This document shows, in pieces, positions 1-6,756 of a stretch of 12,771 nucleotides of DNA. This DNA is from Gemmatimonadota bacterium (GTDB taxonomy: Bacteria > Gemmatimonadota > Gemmatimonadetes > Gemmatimonadales > Gemmatimonadaceae), in NCBI GenBank assembly GCA_016794735.1, contig JAEUJK010000483.1, positions 1 through 12,771 on the forward strand, in the 5' to 3' direction. A program made the position numbers and the translations under genes. Each line of letters starts with the position of its first letter. Position 1 is the stretch's first letter. The notes below the pieces were generated by a model that was not told the origin of the DNA, searched no databases, and worked only from the letters and a program-made list of their open reading frames with translations.

Positions 1-158
1 AGCGTGAGGAGCGGGGCCGGGCCCGGGATGCGGTCCGCGATCCCGGCGGGACTGCGGAAGATGCCGGACCCGATGGCCGATCCGACGACCACGGCAATGG
101 CGCTCCACAGGCCCAGCCGGCGGGGCAGTTCGTTGGGCGACGAGGGGGGTGGATTCAT
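1..158 (-). CDS. APC-family amino acid permease, N-terminal part (cut by window edge)
   Basis: Reading leftward from the ATG at 158, 52 codons stay open to the window edge. The translation begins MNPPPSSPNELPRRLG and continues into a first membrane helix holding GSAIGSGIFRSP at about residues 27-38. The G-[SG]-x-IGSGIF pattern in helix 1 is the signature of APC-superfamily amino acid/polyamine antiporters and permeases, where the unwound helix binds the substrate's amino and carboxyl groups. The role is therefore uptake or exchange of an amino acid across the inner membrane; the substrate cannot be told. The start is well supported because a short hydrophilic proline-rich tail precedes helix 1 and a TACCAT box lies 6 bases upstream. 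It diverges from the rightward gene at 250. A second, complete APC permease lies at 2659-3999, and the two share this signature. Confidence 0.85.
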   Translation of the reverse strand, partial: MNPPPSSPNELPRRLGLWSAIAVVVGSAIGSGIFRSPAGIADRIPGPAPLLT

Positions 159-164
159 GCGGCA

Positions 165-170
165 ATGGTA
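165..170 (-). promoter_or_regulatory. candidate -10 box (TACCAT) of the edge permease
   Basis: On the minus strand TACCAT fits the TAnnnT pattern of a housekeeping -10 element. It stands exactly 6 bases before the permease ATG, the spacing expected if the transcript begins at the start codon (leaderless). No convincing -35 element is visible. This is a pattern match only. Confidence 0.3.
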
Positions 171-234
171 TCCCGCCGCCTTTCCCGCCGTAAGTCAGTG
201 CGTCCGACGCGACGCGCGTGGCGGACGGGGTCCT

Positions 235-240
235 TAGCTT
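235..240 (+). promoter_or_regulatory. candidate -10 box (TAGCTT) for the small membrane gene and ctaB
   Basis: TAGCTT lies 9 bases before the ATG at 250 in the 91-base divergent gap (159-249), so a transcript from it would have almost no leader. The same hexamer occurs 10 bases before the SRPBCC gene at 9655. No clear -35 element is seen 17 bases upstream. It is tentative. Confidence 0.3.
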
Positions 241-249
241 TCCCTGCCC

Positions 250-537
250 ATGTCGCCATCGCTCTCCCTGATCGTCTTCGTCGTCGCCGCCGCCCTCGCG
301 GTGGTTGGCCAGCTCCTGGTGCTCCGGGACGGACTGGCCGGCCGAACCCCCGCCGCGGGTACCAGCGTCGGCGCGCGGGTGCGTGAGGCCCTCTGGATCA
401 CCATCCCGGCCCTCGTCCTCGGCCTGACGTTGTGGGGGACGTGGCGAGCGCTGCCCTCCCGCGAACGGGTCGCCACGCCGGTGCGCCCGGCCGGCGAGCC
501 GGTCGCCACTCGGCCGGTCCCGGGGGTGCGCCTGTGA
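250..537 (+). CDS. small two-helix membrane protein, cytochrome oxidase subunit II anchor-like
   Basis: This 95-aa protein has two predicted membrane helices, about residues 5-24 and 46-66, followed by a Pro/Arg/Val-rich hydrophilic tail. The second helix begins REALWITIPALVL, which matches the E-x-x-W-x-x-I-P pattern that opens the second membrane helix of cytochrome c oxidase subunit II. The cupredoxin CuA domain that normally follows is absent, so it cannot accept electrons from cytochrome c as a true CoxB does. Its stop overlaps the GTG start of ctaB (GTGA, 534-537), so the two are probably translationally coupled, and a role in oxidase assembly or as an accessory oxidase subunit is plausible. 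The resemblance is short and could be chance. The gene itself is well supported by its start after a non-coding gap, its coupling and its helices. Confidence 0.7.
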   Translation: MSPSLSLIVFVVAAALAVVGQLLVLRDGLAGRTPAAGTSVGARVREALWITIPALVLGLTLWGTWRALPSRERVATPVRPAGEPVATRPVPGVRL

Positions 538-1430
538 ACCCGTCGACGATCTCGTCCGCGCCGTCGGAGTCACGGACCGCGCTGCAGGACTTCGTGTCGC
601 TCACGAAGCCGAGGATCATCTCGCTGCTCCTCGTCACCACGGTGGCGCCGATGTTCGTGGCCGGCGATCCCACCTGGCAGCAGGTCCTCCTCGTCACCCT
701 GGGCGGCTACCTCATGGCGGGCGGGGCGAACGCCGTGAACATGTACGTCGACCGCGACATCGACGACTCGATGGCCCGCACCCGCACCCGCCCGATCCCG
801 AGCGGGCGCATGGGCGCGCGCGCCGTGCTCGCCTTTGGCGTGGCCATCGCCACGGCCGCAACCTGGCTGCTGGGGCGGTTCATCAACCCGCTCACGGCCG
901 CACTCGCGTTAGGCGGGTTCTACTTCTACATCCTCGTCTACACGCGGTGGCTCAAGCGCACCACGCCGCAGAACATCGTGATCGGTGGCGCCGCCGGGGC
1001 CTTCCCGCCGCTGGTCGGGTGGGCGGCCGTCACCGGCCAGCTGGACCTGACCGCCGTCTACCTGTTCCTCATCATCTTCTTCTGGACGCCGCCGCACTTC
1101 TGGGCGCTCGCGTTGCTCAAGCAGGTCGACTACGGTCGCGCCGGCGTGCCGATGGCGCCACTCGTGTGGGGCGAGCGGGAGACGATGAACCAGATGCTCT
1201 GGTACACGTTCATCCTGCTCGGCCTCACGTTGTTGCCGGCCAGCTTCGGCGCGTTTGGCCTGGTGTATTTCGTGAGTGCGCTCGTCCTGGGCCTCATCCT
1301 CCTGTACGGCGTGCTCCGCATCCGGCGGGAAACGGTGTGGGCCAAACCGGCCTGGTGGGTGTACAAGTACTCGCTGCTTTACCTCGCCCTGCTCTTCGTG
1401 GCGATGGTGGCAGATCGCGCCCTCACCTGA
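534..1430 (+). CDS. ctaB: protoheme IX farnesyltransferase (heme O synthase)
   Basis: This UbiA-superfamily membrane prenyltransferase of 298 aa is of normal family length. It transfers a farnesyl group from farnesyl diphosphate to the vinyl group of heme b, making heme O for heme-copper oxidases. It starts near residue 20 with the family opening DFVSLTKPRI. The first Asp-rich motif is NMYVDRDIDDSMARTRTRP (residues 69-87), which binds Mg-diphosphate; the second conserved loop is HFWALALLKQVDYGRAGVPM (188-207). Hydrophobic segments between and after these fit about nine helices. The reading frame stays open upstream to 432, but the GTG at 534 is preferred: it overlaps the previous stop as GTGA, has a G-rich stretch just upstream, and gives the usual short N-terminus. 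It points to an aerobic respiratory chain with a heme O or heme A oxidase. The synonym is cyoE. Confidence 0.95.
   Translation: MNPSTISSAPSESRTALQDFVSLTKPRIISLLLVTTVAPMFVAGDPTWQQVLLVTLGGYLMAGGANAVNMYVDRDIDDSMARTRTRPIPSGRMGARAVLAFGVAIATAATWLLGRFINPLTAALALGGFYFYILVYTRWLKRTTPQNIVIGGAAGAFPPLVGWAAVTGQLDLTAVYLFLIIFFWTPPHFWALALLKQVDYGRAGVPMAPLVWGERETMNQMLWYTFILLGLTLLPASFGAFGLVYFVSALVLGLILLYGVLRIRRETVWAKPAWWVYKYSLLYLALLFVAMVADRALT
907..914 (+). repeat. CGTTAGGC octamer, copy 1 of 6
   Basis: This copy lies inside ctaB, encoding part of Ala-Leu-Gly with a TTA codon. The other exact copies are at 2385, 4601, 9701, 10504 and 11206, all on the + strand; one-base variants CGTTATGC are at 7712 and 9071. 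The function is unknown; see the findings. Confidence 0.6.
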
Positions 1431-1436
1431 GCTGAC

Positions 1437-1706
1437 ATGACCCCACCGTTGGCGTTCGACGAACCCGAGTTTCTCACCCTGCGCGTGGGCGGAAGCCCCA
1501 CGACGGTCGAGCGCCTCATGTTGATCGGGCGCCCGCGCCAGGGAACGGTGCGCGTGCGGCAATGGACCTCGAACTCGTGGAACACCGAGGGCGAGGTGTT
1601 CGAGGTGGCCGCGGCCACGCTCCTCGCCGACATCCAGCGGGTGTACGACGCCCGTGAGCAGGTGAGCGAGGAGATGTACGGCATCCGTCGTTGGCTGACG
1701 GGCTAA
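1437..1706 (+). CDS. hypothetical protein, 89 aa, downstream of ctaB
   Basis: I do not recognise this protein. It begins 6 bases after the ctaB stop and is probably co-transcribed with it. The sequence is soluble, with no signal peptide or membrane helix. The first half looks beta-rich (LTLRVGG, VERLMLIGRP, GTVRVRQW). The second half looks helical and charged (VAAATLLADIQRVYDAREQV) and ends EMYGIRRWLTG. There are no cysteines or metal-binding patterns. Codon use is like its neighbours, with strong third-position G/C, which supports real coding. A perfect hairpin spans its stop codon. An RNA- or protein-binding adaptor is conceivable but not shown. Confidence 0.6.
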   Translation: MTPPLAFDEPEFLTLRVGGSPTTVERLMLIGRPRQGTVRVRQWTSNSWNTEGEVFEVAAATLLADIQRVYDAREQVSEEMYGIRRWLTG

Positions 1707-1715
1707 AGGCCCGTC
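1697..1715 (+). terminator. hairpin spanning the stop codon of the 89-aa gene
   Basis: GACGGGC (1697-1703) pairs perfectly with GCCCGTC (1709-1715) around the loop TAAAG, which contains the TAA stop. The 7-bp stem is GC-rich, but no T-run follows, so it would be a U-less or weak terminator, or an mRNA 3'-end stabiliser. It is a plausible end for the transcript starting near 240. A second 6-bp hairpin (CCCCGG/CCGGGG, 1741-1757) follows in the same 72-base gap. Confidence 0.45.
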
Positions 1716-1778
1716 GCCCGCGCGTTGTACCTCGACACAGCCCCGGCCGTACCGGGGACCCTTCAGCCCCTGCGTGCC

Positions 1779-2390
1779 ATGCGTGTCGCGTTCCTGCTCA
1801 TCGCCTTCCCGCTCACCGTCGCTGCCCAGGGCACACCGTGGACGGTTCGCCCCGACCCGGGGAGCCGCGACAGCGTGTCCCACGTGACCATGCCGCCGGG
1901 CTGGCACATCACCACCGGCCCCGGAGCGCTCGTCTACGACGCCGCCAACACGGCCTCAGGTCGTTACTCGCTCGGGCTCGAGGTGCACCTGTTTCCCAAG
2001 GCGAGCAGTGAGGGATACGGCATCTTCCTCGGTGGCCGTGGACTCGAGGGACCGGACGCATCGTACGTCGCCGTGCTGATGCGCCGCGACGGCGCGCTGC
2101 AGGTGGCACGCGTCAACGGGACGCAGCGGACGCCGCTCCTCGACTGGACCCCGACGACAGCCATCAAGCCACACCCGGGCACCGACGATACGGCCCTCAA
2201 CCTGCTGGCGGTGCGGGTCGACGCGGATTCCCTGCGCATCGACGCGAACGGGGCACGCATCGCGGCCCTTTCGCGAGGGGACCTCCCGGTGGACGGCACC
2301 TTCGGCATCCGGGTTGGCGCCGGGATCAACCTCCACGTCACCAACTACGACGTCACGCGGCGCCTCGCACCGGCCCCGCGTCGTCGTTAG
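1779..2390 (+). CDS. secreted protein, probable concanavalin/LamG-like beta-sandwich
   Basis: The chosen ATG gives a clean signal peptide, MRVAFLLIAFPLTVAAQG, with probable cleavage near residue 17-18. An upstream in-frame TTG at 1725 would bury it. The mature part, about 185 aa, is built of alternating beta-strand-like segments: GWHITTGPGALVYD (41-54), RYSLGLEVHLFP (62-73), EGYGIFLGG (78-86), YVAVLMRRDGALQVARVNG (96-114), LNLLAVRVDADSLRIDANG (140-158) and GTFGIRVGAGINLHVTNYDV (173-192). This order resembles LamG or DUF1080 (3-keto-disaccharide hydrolase-type) jelly-roll domains, which bind or cleave carbohydrates. No catalytic pair can be pointed to, so binding or an unknown function is as likely. 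It is probably periplasmic or extracellular. Its stop TAG is part of a CGTTAGGC octamer and lies 6 bases from the stop of the opposing gene. Confidence 0.75.
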   Translation: MRVAFLLIAFPLTVAAQGTPWTVRPDPGSRDSVSHVTMPPGWHITTGPGALVYDAANTASGRYSLGLEVHLFPKASSEGYGIFLGGRGLEGPDASYVAVLMRRDGALQVARVNGTQRTPLLDWTPTTAIKPHPGTDDTALNLLAVRVDADSLRIDANGARIAALSRGDLPVDGTFGIRVGAGINLHVTNYDVTRRLAPAPRRR

Positions 2391-2392
2391 GC
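2385..2392 (+). repeat. CGTTAGGC octamer, copy 2 of 6
   Basis: This copy covers the last codon and TAG stop of the secreted beta-sandwich protein gene and runs into the 6-base convergent gap. Confidence 0.6.
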
Positions 2393-2396
2393 GCCG

Positions 2397-2624
2397 TCAG
2401 AACCGTCCGCAGCCGCAGTTCCCGGGCCCGCACCCGGGGCCCGGCACCGGCAGCGCGCGATCCCCACTGGCCACCATCCCCATCCCGCCCGAGATGACGC
2501 GACGGATCGGCACGTGCCGCTCCGGGTGCATCTCCAGCGGGGCGTCGTTCATCCCCTGGCGAATCTCGAATCGCTCGGGGGATGAGGCGTCGGTGGGCAG
2601 GGTTTCGTAGACGTACGTCGGCAT
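2397..2624 (-). CDS. FmdB-like small protein with degenerate zinc ribbon
   Basis: This 75-aa protein starts MPTYVYETL, which matches the MPTYxYxC opening of FmdB-family putative regulatory proteins. It keeps the family's later landmarks: QGMNDAPL at 23-30, PIRRVISGGMGM at 39-50, and a Gly/Cys-rich end with C65, C70 and C72. The two CxxC pairs that form the zinc ribbon are missing. The first is replaced by the stretch after YVYE, and the second (usually CPxCG) by MHPERH. It is probably a soluble small protein of unknown function; family members have been named as regulators mostly from a formamidase/amidase operon. A longer frame runs upstream to 2867 inside the permease gene, but the family start at 2624 is clear. 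It is the last gene of the leftward group, 34 bases after the permease. Confidence 0.75.
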   Translation of the reverse strand: MPTYVYETLPTDASSPERFEIRQGMNDAPLEMHPERHVPIRRVISGGMGMVASGDRALPVPGPGCGPGNCGCGRF

Positions 2625-2658
2625 GGCGCGCTCGAACGGGGACGCCAACAAGCAAATC

Positions 2659-3999
2659 CTACCGCGGGCGCCGTTCAAGTAGGCGGAACACGACCACGCC
2701 GACGAGGAGCAGCACCGTGCCGAACGCCGAGGTGCGTGGCGCGGCGAGGTAGGCACTCGCCACACCGACAGCCGCGGCCGCGACGAAGAGCGCCGGCAGG
2801 ACGGGGTATCCCGGCACGCGGTACGGCCGGTGCAACTCCGGGTGACGATGACGCAACACGAAGACACTGGCCGCGCCGAGCCCGAAGAAGATCCAGTCCG
2901 CGAACACCACGCCGCTCAACAGGTCGCCGATCTTGCCGCCACTCGCGAACAGCAGGACGAGGCTCCACACCCCGAGCAGGGTGATCGCCACGTGTGGCGT
3001 GCCGAACCGCGGATGGACCTGTGCGGCCGCGCGAAACAGCACGCCGTCGGCCGCCAGCGCGTAGGGAATGCGCGAGTTGGCGATGATCGCGACGTTGAGG
3101 AAGCCAAGGATCGACAACATCGCGGAGACGGCAATGAAGGTGCTCCCGAAGCCACCAACCATGCGTTGCATCGCGTCGGCCGCCACGGCGCTGGACGCCG
3201 CCAGGCCATCCCGGCCGAGGGTCCGCAGGTAGACGGCGTTCGCCCCGAGGTAGATCGCGACGACGATCGTGATGCCGGCCAGCAGCGCTCGGGGGATCAC
3301 GCGCTGCGGATCCTTGATCTCACCGGCCACCATGTTGAGCTGCTGCCATCCCCCGATCGTGAACAACACGGCGACAAAGGCGGTGGCAAATCCCGAGAGC
3401 CGCGAGTCCGGGGGTGGTGGCGCGGATGGGGCGGGAAGCGGCGTCCCCAACGCCACCCACGCCACGACGCCCCCGGCGATCAGCACGGCCAGGGCGACGA
3501 TCTTGGCCGCGGTGAGCACGTTGAGCACCGTCACGCCCGGGCGCAGGCCGAGGTAGTTCGTCACGCTCAGCACGATGATGGAGATCGCCGCGACCCCGAT
3601 GCGTCCCCCCATCGCCTCGAGTGGGACAAACCGTTCGAGGTAGCCCGCGAACCCCATCGCGACCGCGGCGATGGCCCCCGATGCCACCAGCAGCACGGTC
3701 ATCCAGCCATTCAGGAAGGCGGGAAGCCGGCCGAACGCCTCGCGGGTGTACACGTACGCGCCGCCGGCATCCGGCAGCATGGCCCCCAGCTCGGCGTAGG
3801 TCAGGGCCCCGGCGAAGGCCAGCAGCCCGCCCAGCACCCAGACCCCAAAGATCCATTGCGCGTCGGGCAGGGCCCGCGCGACCTCGGCCGGGGTGAAGAA
3901 GATCCCGCTGCCGATGATCCCACCAACCACCATGAGTGCACCGGTGCCGACGCCGATCTCGCGGCGCAGGGTGGTGCCTGGATCACGCGCGGGCTCCAT
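2659..3999 (-). CDS. APC-family amino acid permease
   Basis: This 446-aa integral membrane transporter has about twelve hydrophobic segments, the usual size for the LAT/APA branches of the APC superfamily. Helix 1 carries GGIIGSGIFFTP (26-37). Helix 2 and its loop carry GALTYAELGAMLPDAGGAY (64-82), another strong family block in which the sequence P-x-[AS]-GG-x-Y follows the second helix. The C-terminal region has the usual RPYRVPGYPVLP loop before the last two helices. It likely imports or exchanges neutral amino acids, but the exact substrate is not readable. It begins 44 bases after the stop of the M24 peptidase and precedes the FmdB-like gene by 34 bases, so peptide hydrolysis and amino-acid transport may be co-expressed. 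The start at 3999 gives a short hydrophilic tail before helix 1, as in relatives. Confidence 0.93.
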   Translation of the reverse strand: MEPARDPGTTLRREIGVGTGALMVVGGIIGSGIFFTPAEVARALPDAQWIFGVWVLGGLLAFAGALTYAELGAMLPDAGGAYVYTREAFGRLPAFLNGWMTVLLVASGAIAAVAMGFAGYLERFVPLEAMGGRIGVAAISIIVLSVTNYLGLRPGVTVLNVLTAAKIVALAVLIAGGVVAWVALGTPLPAPSAPPPPDSRLSGFATAFVAVLFTIGGWQQLNMVAGEIKDPQRVIPRALLAGITIVVAIYLGANAVYLRTLGRDGLAASSAVAADAMQRMVGGFGSTFIAVSAMLSILGFLNVAIIANSRIPYALAADGVLFRAAAQVHPRFGTPHVAITLLGVWSLVLLFASGGKIGDLLSGVVFADWIFFGLGAASVFVLRHRHPELHRPYRVPGYPVLPALFVAAAAVGVASAYLAAPRTSAFGTVLLLVGVVVFRLLERRPR

Positions 4000-4043
4000 G
4001 GCGCTAACATGCGCGCCATGGCCCCGACGTGGAAGGTGTGGCG

Positions 4044-5228
4044 TCAGACCACCAGCAAGTCGCGCTGGATCTCGCTGGGCGTGATCAACAGCTCGCGACC
4101 GTTGATGTAGCCATTCACCTCGGTGCGCATGCCGAGGTCGCCGGGGATGTAGATCCCGGGCTCGATCGAAAACCCAACGCCGTCCTGCAGCGTCCGCACG
4201 TCGCGGGACTCGAGGTTGTCGAGGTTCGGGCCCGAGCCATGGATGGCGCCGGCGTCGATCGAGTGCCCGGTCCGGTGGATGAAGTACTGGCCGTACCCGC
4301 GCTGCACGATGACGGCCCGGGCCGCGTCGTCCGCGTCCGCGCCCCGCACGACCTCGCCGCGTCGCACCCGGTCGGCAATGAACGCGATGGCGGCGTCGCG
4401 CGCATCACGGATCGCCGCCCACACCTCCAGGGCCCGATCCGTCGGCGGGCCGAGCACCGCCATCCACGTCTGGTCCGCGTAGATGCCGTCCGGCTCCTTG
4501 GCCCACAGGTCGATCAACAACACGTTGCCACGCGTAATGCGCACCGGCCGCTCGGCCGACGGCTCGTAGTGCGGGTCCGCGGCATGCGCCCCCACCGACA
4601 CGTTAGGCGGCGCGTAGGTCTCCAGCCCCACGGCGGCGAACTGCGCGAGGATCCAGGCCTGTACGTCGTGTTCGTGGATCGACTCCCCGCGCCGGACGGC
4701 GTCGCCGGCCGCGCGCAGCGCCTCCTGCCCGATCCGGGCCACGTGCACGGCGGCGCGCTTGTGGGCCTCGAGTTGCTCTGGCGTCCACACCGCGTAGAAG
4801 CGCGAGACCAGCTCGCCCGACGACACCACGGTGGCCCCGGCCGCCTGCACCATCTCCAGCACCCCTGCCGGGACGCGATCGAGGTACGGCACGGCATCAC
4901 CGCTGGAGTACTCCATGGCGACGCGGCGTCCCGACAGGTGGCGTCCCAGCCACGCCTCCAGGTCGACCCACGCACTGTACCGATCGCGCCCCCATCCCGT
5001 GGGCCAGTCCCGCCACGCCCCCTGCTCGATGTTGTGCGTCAGGGCGCGGGGTACCCCCTCGGCGGGAATCAGCACGAAGATCCGGCGGGAGAGCGGGCCC
5101 GGGAGCCCAATCACCTGCTGCGCGATGGGGTTGAGCGCACGGAAGTCATACAGGAGCCATCCATCCAGCCCGGCGGCGCGCAACGCCGCCTGGATGTCGG
5201 GGAGCGATTGCGTCGTCAGGATCGGCAT
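4044..5228 (-). CDS. M24-family metallopeptidase, Xaa-Pro aminopeptidase/dipeptidase-like
   Basis: This 394-aa cytoplasmic enzyme has a creatinase-type N-terminal domain (about 1-145) and a pita-bread catalytic domain (about 150-394). It probably removes an N-terminal residue preceding proline, or splits Xaa-Pro dipeptides. All five metal ligands are visible: D240 in LLIDLWAK, D252 in YADQTW, H322 in RTGHSIDAG, E356 in SIEPGIY and E370 in RTEVNGY. A PHY motif with the expected accessory His lies near 220. The N-terminal domain opens with DGWLLYDFRALNPIA, a pattern of bacterial PepP/PepQ relatives. I used the ATG at 5228; an in-frame TTG two codons upstream (5234) is possible. Only 7 bases separate it from the preceding gene's stop, so the two are co-transcribed. 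PepP and PepQ cannot be separated by eye. Confidence 0.92.
   Translation of the reverse strand: MPILTTQSLPDIQAALRAAGLDGWLLYDFRALNPIAQQVIGLPGPLSRRIFVLIPAEGVPRALTHNIEQGAWRDWPTGWGRDRYSAWVDLEAWLGRHLSGRRVAMEYSSGDAVPYLDRVPAGVLEMVQAAGATVVSSGELVSRFYAVWTPEQLEAHKRAAVHVARIGQEALRAAGDAVRRGESIHEHDVQAWILAQFAAVGLETYAPPNVSVGAHAADPHYEPSAERPVRITRGNVLLIDLWAKEPDGIYADQTWMAVLGPPTDRALEVWAAIRDARDAAIAFIADRVRRGEVVRGADADDAARAVIVQRGYGQYFIHRTGHSIDAGAIHGSGPNLDNLESRDVRTLQDGVGFSIEPGIYIPGDLGMRTEVNGYINGRELLITPSEIQRDLLVV
4601..4608 (+). repeat. CGTTAGGC octamer, copy 3 of 6
   Basis: This copy lies inside the leftward M24 peptidase gene, where the coding strand reads GCCTAACG (Pro-Asn-Val region). It keeps the + orientation although the gene runs the other way, so the strand bias is not just a coding-strand effect. 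Confidence 0.6.
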
Positions 5229-5235
5229 GGGCAAC

Positions 5236-5859
5236 TCAGTGGGAAGTAGCAGTCCACTCCGCGCGCCATTGGCACGTGCCCTCGCCGCGCGAGGAGCAGC
5301 GCACGTGGTCCACCGCCCCTCCCGCGTTGACCGTGAGGCGGAGGAGTTCCTTCAGCGAGGCTTCGTAGTACGTGCAGCCAATCGAGCGCGGCGCGGCATC
5401 CGCCGTCACCGACCCGGGGACCTCGAGGAGCACGTTGGCCCCTACACGCGAAATGCGCCCATCCAGGTAGCGCGCCGCGAGGCGCCGCACCTTGCGCAGC
5501 GCGATGGGGCGCGACAGGAGTGACGGCAGCAGCAACATCAGGCGCCGGGAGACGCCACCGAGGGTGCGATACGCTTCCGCAGCAAGCTGGCGCCCGGCGG
5601 CGCGGAACACCGCCTCCGCGTCCGGACGACGCCCCAGCAGGCGCGCGAGCCCGACCGCCTCGTCGAACGACGTCCGTTGCCCGCGACGCACCGCCTCGGT
5701 GAACCGCTTGATCTGGTTGTAGACGGTGTCGCTCAGCCCCAGGCGCTTGTTGCGCAGCTCGCCCACGAGTTCGGCCTCGAAATCTTCGACCGGCGTGTCG
5801 ACATTGCGCACGGCTTCGAGGAACGAGAGAGGGAGCAGGGCATCGACCGTGTCAGGCAT
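5236..5859 (-). CDS. uncharacterised protein with V4R/DUF2378-like C-terminal domain
   Basis: This 207-aa soluble protein begins MPDTVDALLPLSFLEAV. The frame stays open far upstream, but that stretch lies under the divergent gene, so the ATG at 5859 is taken. The middle is helical and rich in Arg. From about residue 95 it runs AYRTLGGVSRRLMLLLPSLL, then strand-like RISRVGANVLLEVPG (135-149), then CTYYEASLKELLRLTVNAGG (162-181), and ends DHVRCSSRGEGTCQWRAEW with C188 and C196. That ending, a Cys followed by G-x-G-x-C-x-[WF] on the last strand, recalls V4R (4-vinyl reductase) and myxobacterial DUF2378 domains, which bind small hydrophobic ligands or serve as sensors. The assignment rests on pattern memory and is tentative. 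It is the first gene of the leftward operon, 7 bases before the M24 peptidase, so it may be a ligand-binding regulator or accessory of that set. Confidence 0.65.
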   Translation of the reverse strand: MPDTVDALLPLSFLEAVRNVDTPVEDFEAELVGELRNKRLGLSDTVYNQIKRFTEAVRRGQRTSFDEAVGLARLLGRRPDAEAVFRAAGRQLAAEAYRTLGGVSRRLMLLLPSLLSRPIALRKVRRLAARYLDGRISRVGANVLLEVPGSVTADAAPRSIGCTYYEASLKELLRLTVNAGGAVDHVRCSSRGEGTCQWRAEWTATSH

Positions 5860-5872
5860 AGGCGTGGGACCG

Positions 5873-5878
5873 AAGGTA
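5873..5878 (-). promoter_or_regulatory. candidate -10 box (TACCTT) of the leftward operon
   Basis: The 102-base gap 5860-5961 separates divergent operons and must hold two promoters. On the minus strand TACCTT lies 13 bases before the ATG at 5859, with TTGAAG 17 bases further upstream (5896-5901) as a possible -35 box. For the rightward operon I see no comparable pair. It is tentative. Confidence 0.3.
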
Positions 5879-5961
5879 ACGGCCCCCCACAGGCGCTTCA
5901 AGCAGATTGGCATTCCCGAACCCGCCCGCCATCGTTCCGCCATGCGCGCCGCGCCCGCACC

Positions 5962-6756
5962 GTGATCCCCGTTTCGCCCCTCGTCGGTGTTGCCCTCGGC
6001 GCCGCCGCCGGCCTGGCGACCTGGCGCCTGCGCCTGCTCTCCATCGTTGGGTCGTGTATCGCCGCCGCCCTCGGGGCCGTCGCGATGATGGCTGGCATTC
6101 CGTGGGCGATGCTGCTGCTCGCGTTCTTCATCCCGGCCACGGCGCTGTCGCGCTGGCGCCGTCGCATCAAGGTGCAACGCACGGCGGGCGTCCTCGCCGA
6201 GGAACCCATGCGACGCGCGAGCCAGGTCGTTGCCAACGGTGGGCTCTTTGGTGCGGCCGCGATCGCCGCGCTCGGCGGCGTCGCGGAGTGGCCCGTGGTG
6301 GTCGCGATCGGTGCGCTCGCCGCAGCCGCCGCCGACACCTGGGCCACCGAAATCGGCATGGGGATGGGTGGCGCGCCGTGGTCGCTGCGCAGCCGCACCC
6401 GCGTGGCGCCGGGCACCTCCGGAGCAGTCACCTTGCCCGGCACCGTCGCGATGTGCCTCGGGGCGGCATGGATGGGAACGTCGGCCGCGCTTGCGGGGTT
6501 CGACCCAGCAGCGGCCATGGCGGGGGCCGTGGGTGGCGTCGGAGGGGCGCTGGGTGACACTCTCCTCGGGGCCACGGTGCAGTACCGCCGCTGGTGCCCG
6601 GCCTGCGAGCGCGGGACCGAGCGCGAGGTACATGATTGTGGGACACCGACGCGTGGAGACGGTGGATGGCGTTTCATGAGCAACGACGTGGTGAACGTGC
6701 TGAGCACCCTGATCGGGGCTGCGGTGGCCGTCGGATGGCACCGGGCGTTCGCCTGA
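5962..6756 (+). CDS. DUF92 family membrane protein (VTE6/TMEM19-like)
   Basis: This 264-aa protein has about six hydrophobic helices. The DUF92 landmarks are in order: VVANGGLFGA (89-98), the conserved ADTWATEIG (124-132), VAPGTSGAVTLPGTVA (148-163), VGGALGDTLLGATVQ (193-207) and NDVVNVLSTLIGA (241-253). Characterised family members in plants and cyanobacteria are phytyl-phosphate kinases that make phytyl diphosphate from phytyl phosphate; most bacterial members are unassigned, so an isoprenoid-phosphate kinase role here is inference. After GATVQ there is a cytoplasmic or periplasmic loop with CPAC (212-215) and C226, a possible metal site. The GTG at 5962 is the only near start that places a short tail before helix 1; no Shine-Dalgarno is seen. 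It heads a seven-gene operon and overlaps the next gene by 22 bases. Confidence 0.85.
   Translation: MIPVSPLVGVALGAAAGLATWRLRLLSIVGSCIAAALGAVAMMAGIPWAMLLLAFFIPATALSRWRRRIKVQRTAGVLAEEPMRRASQVVANGGLFGAAAIAALGGVAEWPVVVAIGALAAAAADTWATEIGMGMGGAPWSLRSRTRVAPGTSGAVTLPGTVAMCLGAAWMGTSAALAGFDPAAAMAGAVGGVGGALGDTLLGATVQYRRWCPACERGTEREVHDCGTPTRGDGGWRFMSNDVVNVLSTLIGAAVAVGWHRAFA

Noticed and set aside
432..533. Extended N-terminus for heme O synthase
   Set aside because: The extra 34 codons overlap the upstream membrane gene and are Ala/Gly/Arg-rich; the GTG at 534 gives normal length and a coupled GTGA junction.
1741..1757. CCCCGG-CCGTA-CCGGGG hairpin as a second terminator
   Set aside because: A 6-bp GC stem is expected often in such DNA, no T-run follows, and it lies only 21 bases before the next start, so function is not supported.
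2830..4110. Long rightward open frame of about 426 codons
   Set aside because: It is the antisense shadow of the APC permease; the translation is rich in His, Arg, Asp and Gln with no domain.
4029..5249. Long rightward open frame of about 406 codons opposite the peptidase
   Set aside because: The leftward frame carries all five M24 metal ligands; the rightward one is compositionally biased and shows no motif.
5860..6741. N-terminal extension of the V4R-like protein's reading frame
   Set aside because: It would overlap the DUF92 gene almost entirely, and the translation before the ATG at 5859 is low-complexity; the frame is merely free of stops.
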